Source: Dyella sp. AtDHG13
GTDB lineage: Bacteria > Pseudomonadota > Gammaproteobacteria > Xanthomonadales > Rhodanobacteraceae
Reading direction: 5' to 3'
Assembly: GCF_003201105.1 (NCBI RefSeq)
Contig: NZ_QICJ01000018.1
Location: 1 to 64,000 of the forward strand
DNA: 64,000 nt
The notes under the pieces are model-generated. The model saw nothing but the letters and a program-made list of their open reading frames with translations, did not search any database and was not told the DNA's origin. The translations under genes were made by a program, and so were the position numbers. Numbering within the stretch: the stretch's first letter is position 1; every line of letters begins with the position of its first letter. Positions 18,621-27,747 of the stretch are shown here, one piece after another.

Positions 18621-20333
18621 TCAGAATTCCTTCCAGGAACCCGCGTCAGCCGCTTCGCCTCGCGGCGCGCGCGGTGCCGGCGCGTTGGAGCTGCGCACGG
18701 CGGCGAACACCGCTTCGGCCTCGGCCATCACCGACTGCGAACGCGCCTTCTCGGTCGCCACTTCGGCGTTGCCTTCGCCCAGCTGGAAGAAGCCGACCTG
18801 GCGTGCCAGTTCGCCGGCCTGCTCCTGCATGGCGCGGGCGGCGGCGGCGGCCTCTTCCACCAGCGCGGCGTTCTGCTGGGTCATTTCGTCCATCTGCAGC
18901 ACGGCGTGGTTGACCTGATCGATACCGGCCGACTGCTCCTGAGAGGCGGCGGCGATCTCGGCCACGATGTCGGTGACCTTTTTCACGCTGTCCACGATGT
19001 CGGCCAGCGCCTTGCCGGACTGGTCCACCAGCGACGAACCCACGCGCACCTTCTCCGCGCTGTCGTTGATGAGGCCCTTGATCTCCTTGGCCGCACCCGC
19101 GCTGCGCTGCGCGAGATTGCGCACCTCGGTCGCCACTACGGCGAAGCCGCGGCCCTGTTCGCCCGCGCGCGCCGCTTCCACCGCCGCGTTGAGCGCGAGC
19201 AGGTTGGTCTGGAAGGCGATCTCGTCGATGAGGCTGACGATGTCGGAGATCTTGCGGCTGGATTCGTTGATCTCACGCATGGCGGAGCTGGCCTGCGCGG
19301 CCACTTCGCCGCCGTGCTCGGCCTGGCGGCGCGTGGCGCTGGCGAGCTGGTTGGCGTGGCTGGCGTTCTCGGCGTTCTGCTTCACCGTGGAGGTCATTTC
19401 CTCCATCGACGAGGCGGTTTCCTCCAGGCTGGACGCCTGCTCCTGGGTGCGCTGGCTCAGGTCGTCGTTGCCGCGCGCGATCTGCTGCGCGGCGGAGCTG
19501 ACGGAGCCCGCGCCGTGGCGCACTTCGCCGACGATGCTGGAGAGGCGCTCGTCCATGACGCGCAGCGCATCGAGCAGTTCGCCCAGCTCGTCCTTGCGGC
19601 GCGTTTCGATCTTGTGGCCGAGCTTGCCGCCGGCGATGGCGTTGGCCACCTTCACCGCGACGCCCAGCGTGCTGAGGATGGAGCGCATCAGCAGCAGCGC
19701 CATCAGGCCGGCCACCGCCAGGCCCACCACCAGCGCGACGATGCTGATCGTGCGCACCAGGTGATAGCGATTCACCTGGCCGTCGTAGATCGTCTTCGCA
19801 TCGTTGCGCTGCGCGTCGACCAGCTTGGCCAGCGTGTCCTGGCGCTCCATCATCAGCGGACGCACCTGCATTTCCAGCAGTTCCGAGGCGCCGGTGTCGC
19901 CCTGCTTGAGCGCATCGACCAGCGAGTCCTTGGCATCCTTGTAGTCGGCGTCCGAGGAGCGCCACGCCTTGAACTGCTTGGCGACCGCATCGCTCATCGG
20001 GATGGTGTCGAACTGCTTTTTCAGCGCCTCCATCTCGACCTGCATCTTCTCGTAGTCGGCCAGCTTCGCCTTCACCTGCTCGGGCTTGCCGACCAGCGAG
20101 CTGGCCTCGCCGAGCAAGATGAAGGACATCAGCGAGCGCTGGGAGATCTGCGAAATGAGCTGGGCGGGCACGATCTCGTCGTCGTAGATCCTGCCCATGC
20201 CGGCGTTCTGCTCCTGCATCGAGCCGATGCCGATGACGGCGCCGCCGATCAGCATCAGGCCGAGCAGGCCAAGCACCGCGCGAAGGCGGTTCTTGACGGA
20301 CAGTTCGGGGGCTTTCAATGCGAACTTCTTCAT
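18621..20333 (-). CDS. Methyl-accepting chemotaxis protein
   Basis: A 570-residue transmembrane receptor. The first membrane helix is at about 18-36 ([20 protein letters not shown]), a periplasmic helical-bundle sensor of about 150 residues follows, then a second helix at about 195-215 ([21 protein letters not shown]), a HAMP domain and the long methyl-accepting coiled coil. The hairpin tip is the classical [20 protein letters not shown]. The C-terminus GSWKEF fits the WxxxF tether for CheR/CheB. The four-helix-bundle type of sensor suggests a small-molecule ligand; which one is unknown. Confidence 0.93.
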   Translation of the reverse strand: MKKFALKAPELSVKNRLRAVLGLLGLMLIGGAVIGIGSMQEQNAGMGRIYDDEIVPAQLISQISQRSLMSFILLGEASSLVGKPEQVKAKLADYEKMQVEMEALKKQFDTIPMSDAVAKQFKAWRSSDADYKDAKDSLVDALKQGDTGASELLEMQVRPLMMERQDTLAKLVDAQRNDAKTIYDGQVNRYHLVRTISIVALVVGLAVAGLMALLLMRSILSTLGVAVKVANAIAGGKLGHKIETRRKDELGELLDALRVMDERLSSIVGEVRHGAGSVSSAAQQIARGNDDLSQRTQEQASSLEETASSMEEMTSTVKQNAENASHANQLASATRRQAEHGGEVAAQASSAMREINESSRKISDIVSLIDEIAFQTNLLALNAAVEAARAGEQGRGFAVVATEVRNLAQRSAGAAKEIKGLINDSAEKVRVGSSLVDQSGKALADIVDSVKKVTDIVAEIAAASQEQSAGIDQVNHAVLQMDEMTQQNAALVEEAAAAARAMQEQAGELARQVGFFQLGEGNAEVATEKARSQSVMAEAEAVFAAVRSSNAPAPRAPRGEAADAGSWKEF

Positions 20334-20360
20334 GATGATTCCATTTCCCGCGTAGGTCGT

Positions 20361-20867
20361 TCAGGCCACGGCTTTCACATCGGAGGCGGCCGGCAGCGCC
20401 GCCTCAAGCATTTGTGCGTCCTGGGGCTGCAACAGCTTGTCCACGTCCAGCAGCAGCACCATGCGCTCTCCGGCGGAGGTAAGCCCCTTGAGGTATTCGG
20501 TATCCACGGTGGTGCCCATATCCGGCACCGGGCGGATGGCGTCCGGCGTCACGTCGAGCACGTCGGACACGGCATCGACCACCACGCCGAAGTTGCGGCC
20601 GGCCACGGTGATGATCACGGTGACGGTGGTGGCGCCGTAGGCTTCGCGCCCCAGGCCGAAGCGCAGGCGCATGTCGATCACCGGCACGATGGCGCCGCGC
20701 AGGTTGAGCACGCCCAGTACGTAGTGTGGTGCCTGCGGGATGCGCGTGACCGGCGTCCAGCCGCGGATCTCGCGGACCGCCAGGATGTCGATGCCATATT
20801 CCTCGTGGGCGAGGTTGACGGTGAGGTACTGCGACTGGAGCGCCTCGCTCCGGGTGTTATCGGACAT
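20361..20867 (-). CDS. cheW: CheW adaptor protein
   Basis: A 168-residue single CheW domain (LTVNLAHEEYGIDILAVREI, VLGVLNLRGAIVPVIDMRLRF, FGVVVDAVSDVLDV). It bridges receptors and CheA in the signalling array. It is placed between two receptor genes, as in other xanthomonad chemotaxis operons. The C-terminal ~15 residues beyond the domain are Ala-rich and not conserved in the family. Confidence 0.95.
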   Translation of the reverse strand: MSDNTRSEALQSQYLTVNLAHEEYGIDILAVREIRGWTPVTRIPQAPHYVLGVLNLRGAIVPVIDMRLRFGLGREAYGATTVTVIITVAGRNFGVVVDAVSDVLDVTPDAIRPVPDMGTTVDTEYLKGLTSAGERMVLLLDVDKLLQPQDAQMLEAALPAASDVKAVA

Positions 20868-20989
20868 GTTCGCCTCGTGGTCGGGGCCGCTTGAGAGGCC
20901 CCCTATCGGGATCTGGATCGGCGGTGGGCCGGGAAACTTGAGGGAGACGCAGGTTTGGCGAATGGTTCGCGCCGGCAGGCGGGACCGGC

Positions 20990-22657
20990 TCAGAACTCGG
21001 CCCAGGCCCCCGCCGTGGCGGGCACCGGCCGAGCCGCCGGCCGCGCAGGGCTTGCTGCCATCGGGCGGGCAACCGGCCTGGCCGCCTGCGCTTCCAGGCG
21101 GAAGTAACGGATCTGGCGCTCCAGCTCGTCGGCCTGCTCCTGCATGGCGCGGGCGGCGGCGGCCGCCTCTTCCACCAGGGCGGCGTTCTGCTGGGTGACT
21201 TCGTCCATCTGCATCACCGCGCGGTTCACCTGGTCGATGCCGGAGGACTGCTCCTGCGCCGCGGCGGCCATCTCGGCCACGATGTCGGTGACGCGCTTGA
21301 CGCTGTCCACGATGCCGGCCAGCACCGCACCCGATTCCTCCACCAACGCGGAACCGGCCTGCACCTTGTCCACCGTGTCGCCGATCAGCGCCTTGATCTC
21401 CTTCGCCGCGCCCGCGCTGCGCTGGGCGAGGTTGCGCACTTCGCCCGCCACCACCGCGAAGCCCCGGCCCTGTTCGCCAGCGCGGGCGGCTTCCACCGCG
21501 GCGTTGAGCGCGAGCAGGTTGGTCTGGAAGGCGATCTCGTCGATGAGTTGCACGATGTCGGTGATCTGCCGGCTGGCGCCTTCGATCTCGCGCATGGCGT
21601 GGCTGGTGCGCGTCGCCACCTCGCCGCCACGTTCGGCCTGCGCGCGGGCGCTGCGGGCGAGCTGATCGGCGTGGCTGGCGTTGTCGGCGCTCTGGCGCAC
21701 GATGGAGGTCATCTCTTCCATCGACGCGGCGGTTTCCTCCAGGCTGGAAGCCTGTTCCTGCGTGCGGTGGGAGAGATCGTCGTTGCCGCGCGAAATCTGC
21801 TGCGCCGCCGTGGACACCACCTGCGAGCCCTGCTGCACGTCGCGCACGATCTCCACCAGCTTGGCGCGCATGCGCTCCAGCGCATCGAGCATGCTGCCCG
21901 GCGCGAAGACGCGGCCATCGTCGCCGCTAAGGTTTCCATCAGCGACGCGCGTGGCCATCGACAGCGCGTACGAGGGTTCGCCGCCGATGCTCAGGCGGAT
22001 GCTGCGCATGGACTGCCACACCACGCCGATCACCAGCAGGGCCACCAGCAGCGCCCGCAACAGGCTGCCTTCCAGCATCTGGCGGAACTGTGCGTCGATG
22101 TCCACGAAGTAGGCGCCTGCACCGATGTGCAGGTCCCACGGCTTGTACCAGGCGGTGTAGGTGATCTTGTGCTGGGGGTGGTCGCTGCCCGGCATCGGCC
22201 AGATGTATTCGGTCGCGCCATGGCCCTCTTTGCGATCGGCCGCCATCATGTCCTGGTAGAAACGCTTGCCGGTGGTGTCGGCATCGTTCTCGATGCGCGT
22301 GCCCACGCGCTTGGGCATGATGGGGTGCATGCGCATCACGTAGTTCGAGTCGAACACGAACACGTAGCCCCTGCCGTCGTTCCAGCGCAGCGCCGACAGA
22401 GCGGCCAAGGCTTGCTTGCGGCCTTCCTCGTCGCTGAATTCGCCTGCCTGCACACGCGCGTGGAAGCTTTCCACCAGGCTTTCCGCCGTACCCACTTCAT
22501 CGGCCAGCGCATGCACGCGCGCCTCCATCTGCAAGCGACGGCTGTCGACGGCGGAGATGAGCGTGAGCGCCACCAGGCCGGCGATCACGAAGGCGATGAC
22601 CAGCCATACCTTGGCAGTGAGGCTGAGGCGATCGATGAATTTCAGAGGGGACATCAT
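20990..22657 (-). CDS. Methyl-accepting chemotaxis protein with single Cache sensor
   Basis: A 555-residue receptor. After the first membrane helix (about 15-35) the periplasmic part contains [26 protein letters not shown] and [19 protein letters not shown], which is the pattern of single-Cache (sCache_2) domains; these often bind carboxylic acids or ureides. A second membrane helix, a HAMP-like segment and the coiled coil with [20 protein letters not shown] follow. The C-terminus GAWAEF is a WxxxF-type tether. Two Met codons in a row (22657, 22654) follow GAAGG. It is separated from cheA by 275 bp, unlike the rest of the operon. Confidence 0.93.
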   Translation of the reverse strand: MMSPLKFIDRLSLTAKVWLVIAFVIAGLVALTLISAVDSRRLQMEARVHALADEVGTAESLVESFHARVQAGEFSDEEGRKQALAALSALRWNDGRGYVFVFDSNYVMRMHPIMPKRVGTRIENDADTTGKRFYQDMMAADRKEGHGATEYIWPMPGSDHPQHKITYTAWYKPWDLHIGAGAYFVDIDAQFRQMLEGSLLRALLVALLVIGVVWQSMRSIRLSIGGEPSYALSMATRVADGNLSGDDGRVFAPGSMLDALERMRAKLVEIVRDVQQGSQVVSTAAQQISRGNDDLSHRTQEQASSLEETAASMEEMTSIVRQSADNASHADQLARSARAQAERGGEVATRTSHAMREIEGASRQITDIVQLIDEIAFQTNLLALNAAVEAARAGEQGRGFAVVAGEVRNLAQRSAGAAKEIKALIGDTVDKVQAGSALVEESGAVLAGIVDSVKRVTDIVAEMAAAAQEQSSGIDQVNRAVMQMDEVTQQNAALVEEAAAAARAMQEQADELERQIRYFRLEAQAARPVARPMAASPARPAARPVPATAGAWAEF

Positions 22658-22932
22658 GGCTGACCTTCAGAATGAAATGGGCGGTTCTGCGATTGCCCGG
22701 ATTCATTCCCTGCATTGCTCTGGCGCAGGGCAACAGCCCGGCGCGCCACGGCTTCCTGTCGCGGCGGATGAAAGAGGTGGAATGGATGGCCAGGCGGCGC
22801 CGACGCAGCGACGGGCCTCCCGGCAAGTAAGGTGGATCGACCGGCCCCGGCCGGCGTGGCGATGCGCCCCCTTCGCGCACCGCCGATCATTTTTCGTTGC
22901 GACGGCGCCGCTTCAACGGCGCCGCGCTGGCA
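22658..22932. other. 275-bp gap between cheA and the Cache receptor gene
   Basis: No gene is seen. A GC-rich inverted repeat (CGGCGCCG-CTTCAA-CGGCGCCG) lies at 22903-22924, nine bases after the cheA stop codon on the minus strand. It is not followed by a U-tract, so it is at best a partial or factor-dependent terminator. I found no sigma-28-like or sigma-54-like promoter for the receptor gene in the gap. Confidence 0.45.
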
Positions 22933-24915
22933 TCACGCGGCTTTCTTTCGGCCCTGCATGCGCACCAGGCCGGCGATGTCGACGATCAGCGCCACGGAAC
23001 CATCCGCCAGGATGGTCGCGCCGGATACGCCCTGCACGCGCCGGTAATTGGCTTCCAGCGACTTCACCACGGCCTGCTGCTGGCCGATCAGGCCATCGAC
23101 AAACAGGCCCACGCGCGCGCCGTCGCCTTCCACCACCACCATCAGGCCTTCGTCGATGGCGTGGATGGCGTTCTCGCAGTGGAAGGCTTCATGCAGGCGG
23201 ATCACCGGCAGGTATTCGCCGCGGAAGCGGAACAGCTCGCCGCCACCGGCCACGCTGCGCACGGCATCGGCCTTCAACTGCACCGATTCCACGATGGAGA
23301 CGAGCGGCACGATGTAGCGCTCCTCGCCCACCGCGGCGGTAAGGCCGTCGATGATCGCCAGCGTCAGCGGCAGGGTGATGGTGAACACGCTGCCCTTGCC
23401 CTGCGTGCTGCGGATGGTGACGGTGCCGCCCAGGTCCGCCACGTTGCGGCGAACCACGTCCATGCCCACGCCACGGCCCGAAAGATCGGTGGTGACGGCG
23501 GCGGTGGAGAAGCCCGGCTGGAAGATCAGCTCCGCCACGGCTTCGTCGCTCATGCCTTCGCCGGTGGAAATAAGGCCGCGCTGGATCGCCTTGGCGACGA
23601 TGGCGTCGCGGTTGAGGCCCGCGCCGTCGTCCGACACTTCCACCACGATGCTGCCGCCGCGATGCGAGGCCTGCAGCGTGAGCGTGCCGGTATCGCCCTT
23701 GCCCGCGGCGCGGCGCTTGTCCGGCGTTTCCAGGCCGTGGTCGATGGCGTTGCGCACCAGGTGCACCATCGGGTCGCCGATCTTCTCGAGCACGGTCTTG
23801 TCCAGCTCGGTCTGTTCGCCGACCAGTTCCAGCTTCACCTGCTTGCCGAGTTTCTGGCTGATGTCGCGCACCATGCGCGGGAAGCGGTTGAACACGGAGG
23901 CGATGGGCAGCATGCGGATGCCCATGACGCTTTCCTGCAGCTCGCGCGTGTGGCGCGCCAGCTGGGCCAGGCCCTGTTCGAGCACGGCCAGCCGCGAAGC
24001 GTCGATGTCGCCTTCGCGGAAGGTGTCGAGCATGGACTGGGTGATCACCAGCTCGCCCACCAGGTTGATCAGTCCGTCGATCTTGTCGATCGACACGCGC
24101 ACCGAACTGGACTCGGCATTCGCTTCGCGCTGCGCGCGGGCGGCGCCGGCATCGGCGACGTTCGGCGCGGGCGCGGCGGCAGGAGCGGGCGGCGGCGTGA
24201 CCTCGGCGACGATGTGCTTCGCGTCGATCTGCAGGTCGCACTCGTCCTCCACCCAATCGAACACGCCGGTGATGTCGGTGCGCTTGACCGGGCCCTTCAG
24301 TTCGATGGTCCAGCCGAGATGGCACTCGGTGGGGTCCAATGCGGCGAAGGCCGGCAGGCGATCGAGCGACGGTGTCACTTCCAGTTCGCCCAGCCCCGCC
24401 AGTTCGCGGATAAGCCGCAAGGGTTCGTTGCCACCGGCCAGCATGCTGGCATGAGGGCGGAAACGGATGATCCAGGCATCGGCCTGGTCCACGTCGCGGC
24501 GCGCCTGTACGGCGGTCGCGGGCGCGCCGCGACCCATCGCAGCGGCCAGCTCGTTGCGCAACCCTTCGGCCACGGCATCGTTGAGCGGCTCGCCGGCCTG
24601 GGCGCGGGCGAACATGCCGCGCAGGCAATCCACCGTGCGCAGCAGCAGTTCGATGATGGTGCCGTCGATGGCGCGCTTGCCGCCACGCACTTCATCGAGC
24701 AGCGATTCGGCCTCGTGGGTGAACGAGGCCATCTCCGGAAAGCCGAAGGTGGCCGCGCCGCCCTTGATGGAATGCGCGGCGCGGAAAATGGTGTGCACCA
24801 GCTCCCCGTCGCCGCCCTCGTCCAGCGCAAGCAGCGACGACTCCATCGTGTCGAGCCCTTCCAGGCTTTCCTCGATGAACACCTGTTGGAACTGCGCCAG
24901 ACCGGCCTTGCTCAT
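22933..24915 (-). CDS. cheA: CheA histidine kinase (second chemotaxis system)
   Basis: A 660-residue kinase. The Hpt domain carries phospho-acceptor His48 (FRAAHSIKGGAATFG). An intermediate domain with WIIRFRPHASML and LGWTIELKG occupies the P2 region and is followed by an Ala/Pro linker. The dimerisation helix pair, HATPase domain (DPMVHLVRNAIDHGLETP, GRGVGMDVVRRNV) and C-terminal CheW-like domain complete the protein. It transfers phosphate to the CheY encoded just downstream of its promoter (25065-25427) and to CheB. The other CheA (34635-36593) has a quite different linker. Confidence 0.96.
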   Translation of the reverse strand: MSKAGLAQFQQVFIEESLEGLDTMESSLLALDEGGDGELVHTIFRAAHSIKGGAATFGFPEMASFTHEAESLLDEVRGGKRAIDGTIIELLLRTVDCLRGMFARAQAGEPLNDAVAEGLRNELAAAMGRGAPATAVQARRDVDQADAWIIRFRPHASMLAGGNEPLRLIRELAGLGELEVTPSLDRLPAFAALDPTECHLGWTIELKGPVKRTDITGVFDWVEDECDLQIDAKHIVAEVTPPPAPAAAPAPNVADAGAARAQREANAESSSVRVSIDKIDGLINLVGELVITQSMLDTFREGDIDASRLAVLEQGLAQLARHTRELQESVMGIRMLPIASVFNRFPRMVRDISQKLGKQVKLELVGEQTELDKTVLEKIGDPMVHLVRNAIDHGLETPDKRRAAGKGDTGTLTLQASHRGGSIVVEVSDDGAGLNRDAIVAKAIQRGLISTGEGMSDEAVAELIFQPGFSTAAVTTDLSGRGVGMDVVRRNVADLGGTVTIRSTQGKGSVFTITLPLTLAIIDGLTAAVGEERYIVPLVSIVESVQLKADAVRSVAGGGELFRFRGEYLPVIRLHEAFHCENAIHAIDEGLMVVVEGDGARVGLFVDGLIGQQQAVVKSLEANYRRVQGVSGATILADGSVALIVDIAGLVRMQGRKKAA

Positions 24916-24960
24916 GATGATCTCTACTCTAGGAATAGCTTCGCGTAACCCGCCTATCCA

Positions 24961-25058
24961 TCACTCCCGCGACGGCGGGAATCCAGCGCCTTTGAGCAAG
25001 TGCAAAAGTCACTGGATTCCCGCGCTTGCCCCCTTTTCGGGGTTCGCGGGAATGACGA
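24961..25058. repeat. Dispersed GTCATTCCCGC-type element between cheY and cheA
   Basis: Inverted ends (CACTCCCGCGACGGCGGGAA on the left, GGTTCGCGGGAATGACG on the right) and internal AATCCAG...CTGGATT pairs mark a copy of the repeat also found at 7113 and elsewhere. It interrupts what is otherwise a tight operon and lies within the 149-bp cheY-cheA gap. Confidence 0.75.
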
Positions 25059-25064
25059 GCCATA

Positions 25065-25427
25065 TCAACCCAGCACGCGCTTGACGGTCGCCAGCAACTG
25101 CTCGGGATCGAACGGCTTCACCAGCCAGCCGGTGGCGCCGGCGGCCTTGCCTTCCATCTTCTTGTCCGTATGCGACTCGGTGGTCAGCATCAGGATGGGC
25201 ACGCCCTTGTACGCCGGCAGCGCACGCAGCTCGCGCACCATGCTGATGCCATCCATCACCGGCATGTTCACGTCCGCCAGCACCAGGTCGAAGCTGCCGC
25301 CCTTGGCCGCATCGAGCGCCAGCTGGCCGTTCTCGGCCTCGCTCACGTCATGACCCGCGCCGCGCAGGGTGAAGGCCACCATGCCGCGCATCGAAGCCGA
25401 ATCATCTACCGCAAGAATCTTTGCCAT
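25065..25427 (-). CDS. cheY: CheY-type single-domain response regulator
   Basis: A 120-residue receiver. Acidic residues at 8-9, phospho-acceptor Asp52 (LADVNMPVMDG), the conserved Thr in LMLTTES and Lys in LVKPFDPE are present. The start is the Met at 25427 with GAGGT upstream. This version differs from the CheY beside cheZ (37434-37841), which has the classical TDWNMPNM sequence, so this one may act in the second system or as a phosphate sink (inference). It is the second gene of the sigma-28-driven operon. Confidence 0.94.
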   Translation of the reverse strand: MAKILAVDDSASMRGMVAFTLRGAGHDVSEAENGQLALDAAKGGSFDLVLADVNMPVMDGISMVRELRALPAYKGVPILMLTTESHTDKKMEGKAAGATGWLVKPFDPEQLLATVKRVLG

Positions 25428-25441
25428 CTTCCACCTCAGTT

Positions 25442-25759
25442 TCAGGCCGGCATCGCCGCCGGCAATTCCAGGGCCTGCGCCAGGCCGAGCACACCGGCCG
25501 CCTCGCGCATCACATCGCTCACTCCCAGCCACGCGGGCGACTGGCCGCGCGCCGCCGCCTCGCGACGGAACGCCACCAGCAGCTGCAACGCGGCGGTATC
25601 CACCCGTTCCACGCCGGCACCGTCCAGCTGCGAGCCCGGCGCGTCGAACGCATCGATCAGTTCCGCCTTGACGTCGGCCACGCTGCCAAGCCGGAAGTCG
25701 GCCGGCAGCGCGATCACGCGCGCGCCGCCCTTGCCCCCACCCGTCCTCTTGCTGCCCAT
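25442..25759 (-). CDS. STAS-domain protein at the head of the second chemotaxis operon
   Basis: A 105-residue protein. After a basic, Gly-rich N-terminus (GSKRTGGGKGG) it has a degenerate STAS fold: VIALPADFRLGSVADVKAELIDAF, then GVERVDTAALQLLVAFRREAAARG, where Thr replaces the usual Ser. The start at 25759 has AAAGGA upstream. It is the first gene behind the sigma-28 promoter at 25803-25829. STAS-cheY-cheA order is recurrent in xanthomonads; the function of the STAS protein there is not known to me. Confidence 0.75.
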   Translation of the reverse strand: MGSKRTGGGKGGARVIALPADFRLGSVADVKAELIDAFDAPGSQLDGAGVERVDTAALQLLVAFRREAAARGQSPAWLGVSDVMREAAGVLGLAQALELPAAMPA

Positions 25760-25802
25760 CGTGCTGGTCCTTTCGCCCACCCTGCGGGCGTCTACGGGTG
25801 GT

Positions 25803-25829
25803 TTATCGGCCATGGGCCGGTCGGCTTTA
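25803..25829 (-). promoter_or_regulatory. Sigma-28 (FliA) promoter for the second chemotaxis operon
   Basis: On the minus strand the sequence reads TAAAGCCG, 11 bases, GCCGATAA. The -10 element is identical to the enterobacterial FliA consensus and the -35 has the full TAAAG core with the exact 11-base spacing. The predicted start is near 25796, about 37 bases before the STAS start codon. Confidence 0.85.
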
Positions 25830-25868
25830 GCGGTGCGCGTGCCGGTTTGCGCAGGAAAAAAACGGCTC

Positions 25869-25895
25869 TCAAGTTTTCCCCGCGCCGGCCGATTC
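25869..25895 (+). promoter_or_regulatory. Sigma-28 (FliA) promoter for the FliK-like/FlhB-C pair
   Basis: TCAAGTTT, 11 bases, GCCGATTC matches the FliA consensus TAAAGTTT-N11-GCCGATAA at 13 of 16 positions. It points rightward, opposite to the promoter 39 bp to its left, with a predicted start near 25902 and a TTG start codon at 25946. Confidence 0.8.
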
Positions 25896-25945
25896 ACAGG
25901 GCACGGACGGGCGCGCGCTTGCGCTCCGTGCGCAAGGAGCCTCGA

Positions 25946-27091
25946 TTGATCATTCAACCCACCAGTCTCGCGGCCCTTGCCTGGGCCGGCGCCGCGTCCG
26001 GCAGCGCCGCGGAGAGCTGGCGCATCGGTACCGTGCTGTCCGCGCGTCCGCTGGGGATCAATCCCGACGGCATGATGGTGCTGCAGATCGGCGCGCTGGC
26101 CGTGGAAACCGAGGCGCCGAAAGGCCAGCTGCCCTCGCAGTTCCAGGTGCGCGTGCTCACCCTGGGCGCGCAGCCCATGCTGGAAGTGATCAGCCCGCAG
26201 ACGCCCGAGCCGGCCACGCAACTGGCCATGCGCGAGCGCCTGCCGCAGCAGAACGGCTACGCGCCGCTGCTGGCCACGCTCGATGCCCTGTCCCAGCGAC
26301 CGGCGCTGCGCCAGCTGCCCGCCTACCTGCGCCCGGCGCTGGCCATGCTGGAGCACGGCGTGCGCACGCCGGCCGAGATCACCCGCGGCGAAGGCCTGGA
26401 AGAAGCCATCAAGCGCAGCGGCCTGTTTCTGGAATCACAGCTGGCCGAACCGCAGCTGGACATGGCGGGCCTGAGCCAGGAGGACTGGAAAGGGGCGCTG
26501 CTTCGCCTGGCCAGCCTGCTCGACGACTACCTGCCGACGCGCCGCCCGGCCCCGGCCTCCACCGCCAGCGAAACACCGCCGCCGCTGCAGCAGCGCGGCC
26601 TGCAGGCGCAGCCGCGCGCGATGCTGCCGCTGGCCCTGCTGGACGACGACGTGGATGCCCTGCTCAGCCGCCTGCACGGCGAAGTCCACGCGGCGCTGGC
26701 CCGCGTGGAAGTGGCGCAGCTGGAGGCCACCACGACATCCGCCTGGATGATCGAGATTCCGCTGCAGGGCGAGAACGGGCACGACATCCTGCAAGTGCAG
26801 GTGCAACAACATGGCGAGGCCGACAGCGGTTCCTCGTGGACTTTCGGCTTCGCCATCGACCTGCCGGCGCTCGGGCCCATCCATGGCGAGCTGCAGTTGC
26901 GCGGGCTGCGCCTGTCGGTGCGGCTGTGGGCCGAGCGCATCGACACCGTGCACCGGCTGGAGCAGCAGTTCGGCACGCTGCGGCAGGCGCTCTCCGCCAG
27001 CGGCCTCACGCTCGACCAGCTCAGTTGCCAGCAGGGCATGCCGCAGTCGACCGGCCAGCACAGCGCGATCCTGCTGAGGACCACCGCATGA
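25946..27091 (+). CDS. FliK-like protein (hook-length control C-terminal domain paralogue)
   Basis: A 381-residue protein. The N-terminal ~250 residues are Ala/Leu-rich with an OB-like start (SWRIGTVLSARPLGINPDG). The C-terminal third (from about 265) resembles the FliK C-terminal domain: WMIEIPLQGENGHDILQVQV, IDLPALGPIHGELQLRGLRLSVRLWAE, then TLRQALSASGLTLDQLSCQQG. The start is a TTG at 25946, six bases after AAGGAG; no ATG in this frame has a better site. The true fliK of the basal-body operon is at 50417-51601. This copy is paired with a free FlhB C-terminal domain, so it may act in a second specificity-switch pair (inference). Confidence 0.78.
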   Translation: MIIQPTSLAALAWAGAASGSAAESWRIGTVLSARPLGINPDGMMVLQIGALAVETEAPKGQLPSQFQVRVLTLGAQPMLEVISPQTPEPATQLAMRERLPQQNGYAPLLATLDALSQRPALRQLPAYLRPALAMLEHGVRTPAEITRGEGLEEAIKRSGLFLESQLAEPQLDMAGLSQEDWKGALLRLASLLDDYLPTRRPAPASTASETPPPLQQRGLQAQPRAMLPLALLDDDVDALLSRLHGEVHAALARVEVAQLEATTTSAWMIEIPLQGENGHDILQVQVQQHGEADSGSSWTFGFAIDLPALGPIHGELQLRGLRLSVRLWAERIDTVHRLEQQFGTLRQALSASGLTLDQLSCQQGMPQSTGQHSAILLRTTA

Positions 27092-27363
27092 GCCAGGCAC
27101 TGCCTCCCGCACGGCGGCGCGTCACCCTGCGTCTTTCCGGCGGCCCGAACGATGCGCCCGCCACGCCGGTCGCGCTGGCGCCCGAATCGCTGGAGACGCT
27201 GCTCGCGCGCGCCCGCGCGCTGGGCATTCCGCTGCATCAGGATCCGCAGATGGCCGCGCTGCTCGCCTCGCTGCGACTGCGCCAGGAAGTGCCCGCCACG
27301 CTCTACGCCGCCGCCGCCGCGGTGATGGCCTGCATTTACGACGCCGCCGAAGCCGAGCACTGA
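27088..27363 (+). CDS. Free-standing FlhB C-terminal-domain protein (FhlB-like)
   Basis: A 91-residue protein of the type III export switch family. It can be aligned with the part of FlhB (43358-44497) that follows the NPTH autocleavage site: RVTLRLSGG faces HFAVALRYD, LETLLARARALGIPLHQDPQMAALL faces LALQIRLVAASHRIPTVEAPPLARAL, and EVPATLYAAAAAVMACIY faces EIPSSLYVAVAQVLAYVF. It has no membrane part and no NPTH motif, so it mimics the cleaved C-terminal fragment. Its start overlaps the preceding stop (ATGA), a sign of translational coupling to the FliK-like protein. Confidence 0.85.
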   Translation: MSQALPPARRRVTLRLSGGPNDAPATPVALAPESLETLLARARALGIPLHQDPQMAALLASLRLRQEVPATLYAAAAAVMACIYDAAEAEH

Positions 27364-27747
27364 TATCGGCCGCTGCACGCGACGTCGCATGTGCATGACC
27401 TGTTGCTTGCCGTCGATACGGAAAAACACGCACGACATGCCCGCCATTTTCCGCAAGCGGCGCGCGATGCGTTCGCCCGCATGCGTCGTTGTTCAAGCAG
27501 CGGCAAAAACCGACAACGCCATCAGCCGAAATTAGCCGCGTTGTAGGCCGACGCCTCTTGGCCCGCCTCGGCCAGCGCACACAGACTACGCAAGCCGACG
27601 CACACGTCGGCAACACCGTCTGCAACGAACGAATCCCGGCATGTCGGGGGCTTCGTCGTGAACGACGCTCCGCAGACCCAAGCGAAAACCTGGCGTATAC
27701 GCGCATCGCGGCACCACGGCGCGGCGCCAGCTGCATAAGGAAAGACC
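27364..27747. other. 384-bp gap, no gene seen
   Basis: This is the leader of the outer-membrane protein gene at 27748. It is less GC-rich than its neighbours in places (CAAAAACCGAC near 27500, GAAATTAGCC near 27530) and could hold a promoter there, but no element fits sigma-28 spacing. I see no terminator with a U-tract after the FlhB-C gene. Confidence 0.4.
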
